NCBI GenBank assembly: GCA_037043015.1
Contig: CM073321.1
Coordinates: 5,786,001-5,850,000, forward strand
DNA length: 64,000 nucleotides
Direction of reading: 5' to 3'
From: Bryum argenteum
Taxonomy: Eukaryota; Streptophyta; Bryopsida; Bryales; Bryaceae
Each line of letters opens with the position of its first letter. Position 1 is the stretch's first letter. A program made the translations under genes and the position numbers. Shown piece after piece: positions 33,404-45,068 of the stretch. The notes beneath the pieces were generated by a model. The model was not told the DNA's origin. It saw nothing but the letters and a program-made list of their open reading frames with translations, and did no database searches.

Positions 33404-34545
33404 ATGTTAATTTGGATGACGAAGCAATCGATGTTCCAGTCATGGATGTCGTCACGCTTGAATGTTATCGCGATGAGCGGGTTCCACCGGTGGAGGACCC
33501 ACTTAAAATGCATGATGTCTCACATAAAGAGAATGTTGTTGCAGTCCGTGATGAGATAGATTGCTCTCAGCAGTCACTCGGGTCAATGGGTGTCCAAGTT
33601 GACTTAGAAGAGAGCAATTATGATAATCAGGTATTTTCAGTTCGACACTCTCTGCTCTCACCCATGCCGTCCTTGCTATGTATTACATAATTCTGACCTT
33701 GAATTCATCGCACCAGTGACGAAAGCTCCCCAGTAATTTTGTCGTGGTGCGTTGTTTTCATTTCAGGTCAACGAAACATCGGTCAATGATTTAATTTCTA
33801 GGGAAGGCATAGGTCGGGTTCCAAGGAAATCCTCCGGTACTTGGTTAAATATTGTTCTCGACCTCAATGGTATCCTCTGCAGTTGTTCTCCATTTTGGGA
33901 AGCTAAAGGATACAGAAATCGTGACTTCCGTATTCACTCGGCCACGTTGCCAGCCGAGGTGGGGAAGAAGCTTGTATGGGTGAGGCCCAACTGTAAGGAC
34001 TTCCTCTCTCGGGTGGCATCGTTTGCTACCATAACGGTTTGGAGTTCGATGATGAGATCGACCACAGAACCCATTTGTGATTTTCTCTTTGGTCATATAA
34101 ACCCTATAAGGCCACTACAAATTCTTTCTCAAGAAGACTGTGACATGATTCCCTTGAAATCTGGTGGAAGCCGACCATTGTTTATGAAGGAACCCGGAAC
34201 TCAAAAGTCTATCTTCCTTAAGACCTTGTCAGCTCATCTCTTCAATAGCTTTGATGGTTTTTATACAGAAGCTAATACGCTCATCATAGATGATAGTCCG
34301 GTTAAGCATGTGCTTAATCAGTGGGAAAATGTTCTTTTCTGCCATCTTGGTCTAACAAGGACAATAGGGCACACGAGGATTCTATTTTGTTAGATGAGGT
34401 TTTGTCGTATCTGTTAGAGCTCCATGAGTTTGACGATCCCCTTAGCAGGTTTCGGGCATCGTTTCAATTTGGACGTGCCATGTTATATGATGATCGTGCA
34501 TCGTTAGATCTGTATAATGAAATACAAAATGCCTTAATAGAATGA
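33404..34545 (+). CDS. FCP1/NIF-type HAD phosphatase-like protein (plant DLNG type), one frameshift
   Basis: Two exons are visible: 33,404-33,630 and 33,767-34,545. The first starts after an acceptor (GCGCTGCCAG) in a phase that needs an upstream exon not found. The second has the HAD core of CTD-phosphatase-like proteins: IVLDLNGILCS (motif I), VWVRPNCKDFLSRV, TITVWSSMM (motif II) and TLIIDDSPVKH (motif IV). Motif I reads DLNG where active FCP1 enzymes have DxDGT; plant proteins of this superfamily with DLNG exist, so the change may be ancestral. The frame shifts by one base in a T-run near 34,333. The other frame then continues with the expected C-terminal helices to 34,545. A single-base deletion or a sequence error would explain this. 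Confidence 0.65.
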
Positions 34546-34788
34546 AAAATTATTTCATTTTCTATTCTCGTGTAGTTCTGGTCCCTTTGGTTTAATTTTA
34601 ATCGTAACTTAGATTGTTAAGCTCTTGTAGTAGATTTGTAGGAATTTTTATATGTTAGTCAATTTTCATTTTGTGAATATGAAGAGAATGTGATCTTTAG
34701 TTTTGCTTAAAGTAATGTCTTGCATGAACTTTATGTACTCCGGATATTTGATCATTTGTTTGGAAAATTGTGGAAATAGATTACGCAG

Positions 34789-35556
34789 GGTGATTGTCGT
34801 GCTTTTGTGGATTCTTTGATGAATGCTGCGGATTTCGGGCCTTCACTTCGGAGTAGAGGACGATTATTGCAGTCTGCTGAAACGGCTCAATCTACAATGG
34901 ATTTTTCGACAATGGCGGTAGAAGATGGAGTAGTTAACAGCCCTGTCACTAAGACATCACCTTCGAATGTGCAATCCGCTTCCCCCGTGTCGCCTCCAAC
35001 GGTAAATCATATTGGTTCTCCTCTTCAAATTACATGTACGCCTACGAAGTTGTTATACAACATTGACGTGGATATGTCTGATGAAGTTTTTGTGAAGGTT
35101 TGTTTTTTCATCCCTTGAGAAGTTACTCGAGAGCGTCCATTTTAGGCATTGAGTTAAGTGTTTGCAAGAACGAAAAACTATTTGTAGATCTTCTGCTGTA
35201 CACTCTGATTCAATAAACGATTTTTAGTCATTGGACTCATGTGCTACCTATTGCTCGTATGTATCCTTTTGCTCGTTCACTTTTAAGAAATGCTGTTGTT
35301 TTATTTTGTTCAGGATCGTGTTTTGGGGACTCCAAAAGCATGTCCTTTGAAGTCAACTGAACAAGGAGCAATGAAGCCTTCGTTAGAAAACCGCCGCCAC
35401 TCGCTACCTAAGTCAAGCATTGAGGACCGACGTCGCGAAAGACTACAACGCCTTCTTGATAGTCCATTGATGCAAGACAATGATTCTAGCTGGACACGTC
35501 GACGTCAACGCGCATTCATCCAATCTCGTAATGTCGCTTATGGTGGAACTCCGTAG
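34789..35556 (+). CDS. Unrecognised Ser/Pro-rich protein with basic C-terminal helix
   Basis: Two exons are visible: 34,789-35,097 (after acceptor TTACGCAG) and 35,314-35,556 (after acceptor TTTTGTTCAG), with phases that join. The upstream start was not found. The first exon is Ser/Thr/Pro-rich. The second is basic and helical (IEDRRRERLQRLLDSPLMQD, then SSWTRRRQRAFIQSRN), suggesting nucleic-acid or protein binding. No family recognised. It lies 240 bp downstream of the phosphatase-like gene in the same direction and could be part of that locus or an independent gene fragment. Confidence 0.45.
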
Positions 35557-35869
35557 TAGTTACATCTAGTAGCTACAGAAGTAATTATGTACAGATTTGA
35601 TAATCATCACTCTTGTATGACATATTTTGTGAATCATAATTGATATTTACAAGCGAATAAATGGAATATTCTTTTATTCCCATCATTTTTCTATGGTTCG
35701 GGCAGAGCGATGTCTCTATTTGCATATAATCATATCTTGTTTGATGCAAGATCTAGTACTTTATGCTTAACATTGATCGATATTTTAGATGATTCTCTAC
35801 TCTTAAATCTCCCAAAGTCATGCATATTTCCCAATATAACGAATATGGGGTTACAAGAAACTAGATAGT

Positions 35870-36797
35870 AGACTCTTGGAGAGCCTTCGGAAGTTTGGAG
35901 GAACTTTGACCATGGATGGATGGTCATCTGTGACCAGTCGCCCTTTGGTGAATGCGATGCTCGTGACTCAAGCTGGAGAGCTTTTTCTTGGAGCTGCGGA
36001 TACTACTGGCATAGAAAAAACAGCGGTGTACATGTCAACTCTCATGTTGAAGTACATAGAACAAGTTGGACCAGAGAACATTGTCCAAGTATGCACAGAC
36101 AATGCTTCTGTAATGCTCAATGCCTCAAGAATAGTCCTTGAGAAATATCTGCACATTTTTATGCAAGGGTGTGCGACACATGCAATGGACTTGCTGTTGG
36201 AGGACTGGAGAAAGGCTGGATGGATGGTGAATACTTTGGTCATGGCAAAGAGAATGGTCAAGTTTATCAAGAGGCGACAAATGCCCCTAGCTGTGTTTCG
36301 TAAACACGAGGCAAAATTCAGCCTACTGATGCCTGGGAAAACAAGATTTGCTAGTCAATTCATAATGATAGATCGCTTGTTGGAGGTCAAGGCATCATTG
36401 GAGCAAGTTGCTGTCGACCCTATGTTCACAGCCTATACCTCGAAGAAGACGGTATCAACTAGCGATAGGCTTATATTCTCCCGTAAGGTCAAGAAGGTGG
36501 TGTTGAGCGATGACTTTTGGGAGCAATGCAAAAGATTACGGGATATGGTGGCCCCAGTAGTCTACGCTCTGAGAGAATTCGACGGCAAGGCTCCTAGTAC
36601 GGGCAAGGCTTGGCATATCATGCGTGATCTTGAGAGACATGTCTATACTTTGCATGCACCGCCAATGTCATTGGAACTACTTGAGGTGGCCACCGCAAAA
36701 GAGGAGTTTTACCATCGGAAACGGCTCATGACAACTGATTTACATAGCGCGGCTGCACTTTTAAATCCTTATTTACTACATGACCAAGAGTTAGCTT
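35870..36797 (+). pseudogene. hAT transposase fragment (DUF659 type)
   Basis: A continuous frame of about 310 codons shows the DUF659 core: TMDGWSSVTSRPLVNAM, VQVCTDNASVML, GCATHAMDLLLEDW, then MPGKTRFASQF, GKAWHIMRDLERHV and SAAALLNPYL. It starts without a Met and ends abruptly at about 36,797, where the 3' end of an oppositely oriented RING-type gene begins. The protein is about 55% of a complete transposase: the N-terminal zinc finger and C-terminal dimerisation region are missing. It is a close relative of the copy at 48.2-54.4 kb. Confidence 0.85.
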
Positions 36798-36798
36798 A

Positions 36799-39656
36799 CT
36801 ATATTGCGGCCTCCAATTTTGCAAGGACCATAGCTCTTCCAATTGGAGTATGATTGTACTTCTTGTACTCCTCACCAAAGTTGGTTGAATCGGTTATTTC
36901 AAACCGCAAACCATCTTCTCCCTTTTCCACTCTCTTTGGAGGAAATCGAAAGAAACGGTTGTGTTCGATGCTCCCGATGCCCTCCAAAATTACGACAAAA
37001 CAACTCTCGTTGCTCATCACCTTCAATATTCCTCGCCCTTATCTCTATTTTGTAATCTTGTGTCATCTAAAATAACTGATCATGATCCCCACCATATTGA
37101 ATGGCTACTTGGTGTTTTGATTCGGACGTACTCCAGTCAAGTGCATTTCCCCAATCAGAGTAGTTTAGAAATTTCTTTGGGTATTGATCCAGTGGAAGAT
37201 TCCAGCGGTTGAACTCGTACCCTGGTGGCATAAGATCTCGTATGCTCATCATCTCGTAGAATCTTGTGGTAAATGGGGAGCGAATTACCGGACATACCGT
37301 TTTTGTCATGACATATCGGCATATGCAAGTAACATGGAAGTTATGGCCACATTGGCCCAACGTGTATGCGCCCTCTGGACCAAAATGATGTAGGCACACC
37401 GCACATTTGTCCTTAAGTATTGCGGGAGGAGGGTCGCATGTGTTGATTACAATGCGAGCTGACTCTTGTAGGTGCGATGAGAATCTACTATACGGCGCCC
37501 ATCCTTCCTCTATTTCCAAAGTCCAATCAACATCATTGTTTCGCCCCATCTTAGAGTAGTTTGTATGCTACATCATCTCTTCAATATCTCCCCAAAAAGT
37601 GACCTCTAAACGTTCATATCGTTTTTTCGATATATTCGTACAGAACTTCTCCAATGAAGCATCTACAACTTCACGTGATTCTTTTGATGTAGATGCAACC
37701 GATTTCAGATCTTCTTTTGCCCTCGAAACCAAGCTCCACCTATCTTGAAGTGGATGAACCCATCCCAACCATGGTAGTATGCGTAGGTGGATTGTTGCCT
37801 CTTTAGAATCTATCGTTTTGAAGGTTTTCCGTAATGCCTCCAATTCAGCGACTGCCTCATCTTTCTCTTTACTTGTAGCCTCCAATTTCATTGACCATAC
37901 TTTTGCTTCCTCCTCCAGTTCTGCAACTGCAACATCTCTCTCCTTATTCGCAGCCTCAAACTTCATCAACTATGCTCGTGCACGTGCGAGTGCATCATCT
38001 TTCTCTTTTCGTGATTTCTCCAACTTCATTTCCCACGGACTTTCATCATCGTCTATTTCGATAATGGTCTTTCCCTTATCTTTTTTACCATCCTCTCCAC
38101 CATCCTCTTTACCAACCGCATCAAATTGTGAAAGAAAAAGACTATCAGAAGTCCCGATAATGGTCTTCTCATTATCTTTCTTACCATCCTCTTCACCATC
38201 CTCTTTACCACCCGCACCAAATTCCGGAACAAAAAGACTAGATGAAGCCCCCTGAGTGTCATTCTCTGATGGAACAAACTTGTCACCTTCTTCTGAGTCT
38301 TCTATCGCATCCATTTGGCAAATTGCTTCTCTATACTCTACCACATACTCGCTAGCAGGACGTTGGCCAAACAACCGCAATTCCTTGTAAAACTTGTCAA
38401 GGAGACGTTGTGAAATTTGGATCTGTTGCTGCAGTTTCACAATGACCTTACTATCTTTCACTCGGTCGTTCAGTAGAGGACAATATTGATCTGTGATTGC
38501 CTCATAATTTATGGCAGCCTTTAAAACGTTGGACACAATACTTGCAAAAGTGTGACACATCTCCACAAAACGAGGAGCCATACGAGCAAGTATTTCTGAC
38601 CCCACCTTCAAGTCGATCCCTACAGTAGCTATCTCTTTAGCCGAAGTAAATCTCCAATCATTCCCTGGCAAACCTTGCTCTTTATCTACCTCATTGCACC
38701 AATCTGCCAATCCTTGTGCGGTTTTCATCCACTCCTCCAATTTCTTATTGCTTGGTACCATACGCAGATACTCCTCAAAATTTCCCACGATACCCAAATT
38801 GGGATCCATGTCATCCATGGCATCCGTCAGTGATCTGGTTTCCCGTGGTTCACTTGGTTCACTTGGCCCTTCCTCCTCTGATGTTGGTACCAAGGGTTAC
38901 ATGAGGTTCTTCAACTACATTTGCATCTTTGAGCCTATCAGTTATAGTTGGTTCTACGATTGGAGCATCCGTGGCAACCATATTCCTTCCATCCTCCTGC
39001 TGTGTCGTAGTTGTTGGAGGAGAATCCTTCACCGCCGTCTCATAAGTTTTCCTCCTCAAGTGCTGCAATAAAGCCTTTGTAGAGTTTGATTCTGGATCAA
39101 ACATATCTGGCATATCCTTCTGATTTCTCCCGATTCGAAGAGGAAATGCACTACTCGCTGTGAATGTGCTCGTGTTCACCTTCCGCTTCAGTGTTAGCTC
39201 AGCATACACCATGCTCAAAAGCGTATAGGAAAAGTAACCTTTGCTCTCGGGACGAGTTCCAAACAATGCCACCCAAACATCTTCAGCAGGATGAAGAAAG
39301 TGATCATCCTTGCATGTTTGTGGGTTGCAAGTAAAATTATTGGTATTAACTTTGTGACATTCTCGAGGCCAAAGTTTCCCAATGTGATACATCTTCACAT
39401 ATTTCTTGCACGTCGCCAATCTCCAGTATTCCTCCGTTTCATTGGCCCAACCGCTCTCAGCTTTGATGGCCTCATTATCCAAGATCTCGTAGTGCAACTC
39501 ATGTCTCCCTCCTTTTGGTTTCACTCTCTTTGACGGTGTCTCCTGTAAAACCAACTCAGTGCCCACCAATCCTGCGTTTGTGTTTTCTGTCGCAGGTGAC
39601 TTTAAGGTCTGTTCAGAATCAGCCTCCATGTTCGTGATATCGGTATCCGTCGCCAT
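36799..39656 (-). pseudogene. RING-type gene with CKxDHF domain and coiled coil, with sparse stops
   Basis: From ATG 39,656 (MATDTD) the gene gives an N-terminal globular domain with CKKYVKMYHIGKLWP, then CKDDHFLHPAED and a SYTLLSMVYAELTLKR block. A middle region of about 300 codons follows, with acidic repeats (GGKEDGEEDGKKDNEKTIIG twice), then a coiled coil (37,568-37,990). A RING-H2-like finger lies at about 37,280-37,420: CAVC, CGHNFHVTC, CPVI. The final zinc-binding Cys is Ile, so the finger is probably defective. Three in-frame TAG codons and two frame changes (near 38,880 and 36,920) interrupt it. RING proteins are usually E3 ubiquitin ligases; the N-terminal domain is unknown but shared with the gene at 43,117. 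Confidence 0.55.
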
Positions 39657-39879
39657 GAAGGATAGGGAGTATTTAAAATACCCCAAAGATATCCCAAGTA
39701 TGCAAAAATTGGATGCAGCGGCCGTAAGTATCGCGCTGACTTCCCCCCGCCAACATTAATGCAGCACACGAAAAGCTAATGCCCTCGGTTGCAGCCCAGT
39801 TGAGGTGGATGGATACGAGAAGAAGTGAGGGGAAATGAGGCCCAAGGGCCTTTTATCTTCTACTTTTCCCAACCCTAAA

Positions 39880-40095
39880 TACCGGCCGCACGGACCGGTC
39901 GCTCGGTCAATCATGGCCGCGACCGATGCTGGCCGGCCGGTCCGTCCGACGGATCCTGGCCGGTCAATCCGGTCAACCGATCGGGGCCGGCCGATCGTGG
40001 CCGGTCGTTCTCGCCGACCGATGGCGGCTAAACAATGGCGGCCGATCGATCCTGGCCGCTCGATGACGGCCGACCGATCTAGGCGGCCGATGCGG
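39880..40095. repeat. CpG-dense CCGATCGG minisatellite upstream of the RING-type gene
   Basis: A degenerate repeat of GGCCGATCG, CCGGTCGG and close variants. It starts 224 bp upstream of the RING-type gene's ATG and is strikingly rich in CpG. Two similar blocks sit upstream of two other genes (42,665-42,960 and 46,725-46,990). Confidence 0.85.
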
Positions 40096-40099
40096 GTTT

Positions 40100-42664
40100 T
40101 TTTTTAATTTTTTTAAAATTATGTTTTTTAATTTTAAAAAAAAAAATATGTTACGGAAATCTTACAAAATTGCATAGGATCCTTTTTGATTCCTCAAAGA
40201 TTTCTGTTATTCGATTCTCAGTGATTATTACACAATGAATAAAGGAATCCTATGTTGATTTCAGAAATGCTATATATTCTTTATTCACGGATATATTTTC
40301 ACTTAAAATTTTGAGATCAAAACTATTTTGAGTCTAGTCTTTAAAGTATAAATCTTCACAAATTCAAAGATATTTCATACATGAGGCATACATTTGGGTC
40401 CAATCAGTATCTTTCTTCTCTATTTTCCTTTTGTAAATTAATTGGCCATTGGCTTTATGAATCAAACTTTGAACCACATGACCTACAACAGTAACTCTAT
40501 TCCAATATTGCATGGTTGAGAATGTCACTTGGAGTATCCTCATTTTAATATAGCACCCTTACTTTGGAACAGCGTCATTTGGTTAAAACTAGGCTATGAG
40601 ATTGAAGATTCTATAATCCTAAATCCTATGTTGAATGTTGAATGTTCAATATTGTACAACTATATTCTTTGCAATAAATGTGTAATTTATTCCATGTCAA
40701 TAACATCTTCATCAAAGATGATAAATACAAAATAGATTATTTTGCACATAGTAACTATGGGATGTAGAGAAGTGCAATTGTTATCCATGTAAAATATAAT
40801 TGAGAACTTCACCATACATACACGAATCCATTATTTTCCTTCCACACACAATTGTGTTTGCAAAGCTTTGCAACACCAAAACTAGAATTAAAATGAAATC
40901 TATCCCAAATCCTCAAGACCCTAAACTCTAAACCCTAAACCCTAAACCCTAAACCCTAAACCCTAAATCGTAGAGGCCTAGATAGTAATTCATACATCTC
41001 AAACCAGAAACTTAAATCCTATCTACAATTGATTTTATCCATTAGATATTGTAAATGAAGAAGTGATGGCTCTTCAAAATATTCTATTCCCAAATCGATC
41101 AATCGAAGTTTCTAATATACGAATAATCAATTTTATTTAACATCTAATCTTAGTACTAATGTACTATACGTGTACAATATCAAATATGATTGAACTTTAT
41201 AAGTTGATGCCAATATGGCCATATGTTAAAAACTTATAGGGTGGGATATTTTCATAAATTTATTTGTCTCCCTATATACTTCTCTTATTTTATGATCGCA
41301 AAATAGTAACAATAGAAATGTATTTCTATTACCTTTGTAAGAGGGAAATAAATAATTATTCAAATACATACAATAAGAATAATGCTACAATTAATTTTTT
41401 AAAAAGAATATGTGCAAATCAGTTACAATTATATGTACTAGATTATAAATATACTCCTAGCTTAGTTGAAGGGTGTCAGACAAAAAATAGCCAATAATAG
41501 AATTAGTTGTTTAAGCACAATGTTTTTTTATAATAAGTACTACTAAATTAGATACACAACAATGGAGTAATTTCCAAATGCACATCAAATAATATAGACC
41601 ATAAAGTGTGGAGAAGTTAAGGCCCAAGTAGAAAGTCTAAATATTAACAAACACAATAATACCAAAGTTATGAAAACTAAATGCTCACACATGCTCACCT
41701 ACATTTCATATATACTTAGATATCTTCAATGTTAGACATAAGTATACTCTCATCAAGGAGTAGTTAAAATTTATGGAATGTAATATGAGAGGATTTAAGG
41801 CCACCTGAAGGTACACACTAGGGGCCAAGTCATGAATGGGGGCCAATACATGGCAAATTCTCCTAGTGAGAATGGATAAATTTTTGACAAAAGTTGGGAG
41901 ATACAAGAAATGAATGTCAATCCATGAGAGCTTGAAATACTAGCACTCACCACTATGAACTAAAGGGGCTACGTCCAATATTTTTGGAATTTTTTTATAA
42001 TTTCAACCGTAGGATCTTGAGTAGACTACCATCGGTAGTAGTGTGAAATTTTCAACCGTTGGATCATCACTAGATGTGAGATCATAACATTTGAAGTTGA
42101 CTATAAAACATTTTTTGGCCGTGACGGTAAAAGCCGAATCGGTGGCCGTGGTTGTTAAGGGGTTAAGAAAGAATATTTAAATACAATAAAATAATAATTG
42201 ATTTGTACAATTCAAAAACATGAACTTTAGCTAATAATAAGAATTGGCCCCATGGCCTTGGCTTTCCTTTTAAGGACTTCACAAATGAGAAAATTGGTCC
42301 CACTATATTCATTGTGAAATGTTTTGTCCAATTCAAGGCAATTGGGCATAATAACTCAAAAAGTGAGTGAATTGGCTCGGAGATTTGTTGGCCTTCACTC
42401 CCCTTGTAAAGAGTCCCTTATTATAGATTTATTTAAAGCCGAGAGTATTTTTGTTATAAAACATTCTTGTTTCTGACAAAAAGATATTCCAGACATTCCC
42501 TTGTCAGAACGTTCCCTGTCTATATTTAGACGCCACGTGGACTATACAGGCTAAAAATAGTACTTTTGAAATTGCAAATATGTAATGCACGGAAGTGATC
42601 GAAGTTGTGCAAACGGGGAGTGTTGGGGAGAGGCAAGAAGAGGTGGGGGAGGAGGTATGCGGAA
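40100..42664. other. AT-rich intergenic region with a telomere-type repeat
   Basis: No gene is supported. The only recognisable feature is an interstitial CCCTAAA tract at 40,921-40,967. Short reading frames at 40,529-40,735 and 41,264-41,497 are AT-rich chance frames. It separates two divergently arranged CpG-dense blocks. Confidence 0.6.
40921..40967 (-). repeat. Interstitial CCCTAAA tract (plant telomere type)
   Basis: About six CCCTAAA units, the first imperfect, lie in AT-rich intergenic DNA. They are too short and too internal to mark a chromosome end. Confidence 0.9.
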
Positions 42665-42960
42665 TGACCAACTGACCAGTTGCCGGTCGTCGGGTCGGTC
42701 GCCAGTCGCTGGGCCGGTTGCCAGGCTAGTCGCCGGTCGGTGGGCCGGTCGCCGGTCGCCAGGCCGGTCAGCAGATTGGTCGCCGGTCGCTCGAATCGGT
42801 CGGCCGGCAACAGCGGCCCCGATCGACCGATCGACCGCGCCATCGGGCCGCTGAGATTGGCCAATCGGTCGTACCATCGATTGAGGCCGCTCGATTGGCG
42901 ATTTGACCCCTACCGTTCGGGATCGGACAACCTGTGCCAGCTAGCCAATGGCGTCCGATC
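42665..42960. repeat. CpG-dense CCGGTCG/CCGATCGG minisatellite upstream of the 43.1-kb gene
   Basis: Repeats of GCCGGTCGC in the first half give way to CGATCGACCGATCGACCG and related units. The block ends 157 bp before the ATG at 43,117. It belongs to the same family as the blocks at 39,880 and 46,725. Confidence 0.85.
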
Positions 42961-43116
42961 CCCGGTCGGCATAAATAAGAGGGGAGGGGCTCATTCTCCC
43001 TCACCCTGGTGAACGGGCTGTACGTTGTGGCTTTTATTGAAGCTGCATCAACTGCGTTGCTCAGAGTCCGCGTGGGTCACCCACGCCCACAATGTGCATA
43101 CTTGTCGCTGCTGAGA

Positions 43117-44334
43117 ATGGCGCCGAAGTTTTCACGTTCGAGGGGCGAGGCCAAGGCTCCACGACCAAAAGGCAACCCTCCAAAAATGGATTGGGAAGCA
43201 TGGAGTGACCTAAACTGCGTTGCAGAGCCGGGTTAGCGAGAGGAGAGGGCAGACATTTGGAATTGCACCATGTGCAAAAAGTAGGTGAAGATGTATCAAA
43301 TAATGAAGTTATGGCCGCTTCACGAAGCAGAGAAACATGGTCCTCGTCATGAAGGCCCAGTGAAGAGTTGCAAGAGCGACCATTTTGCGAACAGATATCA
43401 TGAAGTCACAATTGCGGTTGGAATCAAGAACACAAGGCCAAAACTGATGCTGTATTCTACCATGGCCATGGTCTGGGTTAAAATAGTCCTTCACAAGGAT
43501 ATTGACTGGACCACTGTGATAGGTTTGAACGTGCATTTATTGGATTGCAGCAACCGATTCATTTCAACGAATTGGATGGGACCAAGCGATTGTTATACTA
43601 CTTATTCCAAACGTTCAGCTGATATGGATGCCCAACTTCAACAACATGGAACTCCAAGGGCATATGGGGGCACTAACCAAGATTCAAACCATGACGATCG
43701 TCCAGCACCAGTATCCTTTGGCACAGAAAGTGAGAGGTGTTACCATGGTAACCACCAATTCAGTACTCCTGTGAGTTATATGCCACCCCATCAGCAAAAC
43801 ACGTACGGAGTCGAACGCGAATACGGTAGAGGTGGATCTAGTTTGAACTACCCATCTCGAATGTATACAGGAGGTACACATGGTTTAGGAGGTGAGCAGG
43901 GTAGCGGATCCAATGCTCAAGGCAATTCAAGCCCAACTCATCTTATAAACCCATACAATCGTGAGAACCAATACGGTACAACATTCGGAAGTCCTGAGTA
44001 CCGTAGGCCATCACACCCGAAGGAAACATACGAGTATGGAGGTCAATATGATAGAAGATTGGACATTGTTGGCTACACGAATTATGGATATGGTCAGAAT
44101 GCACACGGAAGTAACGACATACCTTCAGCACCTTTGCGATATCTTGAGGATGAAGAGGCGAGGTACCAACGAGATCTGCAACAAGCCACACTTCTAAGTC
44201 AGCAGGAGTACATTGAACAGCTTGAAGCCAAAAGAAACTTTAGGCAGACTTACTTGTTTGGAGAATCTTCTCGAGGACCACCTTCTTACGGCGCTGCGCC
44301 AAGTCGTAAACAGGATGATGAAGACTCGGATTAA
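43117..44334 (+). CDS. Paralogue of the RING gene's N-terminal domain with prion-like tail
   Basis: The frame from ATG 43,117 (MAPKFSRSRGEAKAPRPKG) runs 406 codons to 44,334, with two in-frame TAG codons at about 43,234 and 43,282. Residues around the second stop (CKK, stop, VKMYQIMKLWP) align with CKKYVKMYHIGKLWP of the RING-type gene, so that stop replaces Tyr. CKSDHF and a STMAMVWVKIVLHKDID block continue the match. After this domain the protein becomes Gly/Tyr/Ser/Asn/Gln-rich for about 170 residues, like a prion-like low-complexity domain. It ends with a short coiled coil (EEARYQRDLQQATLLSQQEY) and an acidic tail. No RING is present. If translated only from ATG 43,285 the product would be 349 aa and lack the start of the domain. 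Function unknown. Confidence 0.5.
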
Positions 44335-45068
44335 GAATGAAAAAATCATCATACGTAGCGTCATTATAGTAAAGGTTATGTAGTTTTTTGCAACGGATGA
44401 TGTCTATTCATTATCGCCTTGCTAGGGGCCAATTTTGACGAACCTGGAATCCATATTTTGTTTATGAATGCATTATCCGAATATATGACTATATCATATA
44501 TTAATATATTATGCAATTTGTTATTTCAAGGCATTTTATTACAATGTCTTGTATTTTTATTGTGAGTTCACTTGGTAGTAATAATTTCTTTTGTTTTGCT
44601 TTAAGCCTCTTTTCACGGTCTTACACTCTCACCTAACAGATGATATGTTCATCAATTCATACAATAAAAGGCATATGTAAGAAAAGTCAAATTATGCTTG
44701 ACTTGACTTCGGACAAACCATTAATAACGCAACTACGCAAGGTTGATATAGTGAAGAAGTTTCACAATTTATTATATATTCTCAAATATTGTTCATGAAG
44801 GTTTGGAGATATTTCTATTGAAGGTATTAAGTAATAAAATCAAATGTTGATCTGTAAACTAAAACAACAAACAATGGAGAAGAAGTCATTCATTAAAATC
44901 ATTGCAAGGTATAATAAAACAAGAATGTACTTGAAGTAGCTACATATAGAAGGCATGTAATACATTTGACTACAAAAAATTTGCCTACATCTACATGAGG
45001 ACTTCAATGAAGAATCTAAAAAGCTAATAAAGCCGCAAGAACTAAAAGAGATGCGCAGAACTAATTTA
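44335..45068. other. AT-rich interval between convergent genes
   Basis: Non-coding as far as can be seen. It separates the 3' ends of the gene at 43,117 (+) and the kinase-like gene at 45,069 (-). Confidence 0.5.

Noticed and set aside
40921-40967. Chromosome end at the CCCTAAA tract
   Set aside because: Only about six units, with genes on both sides.
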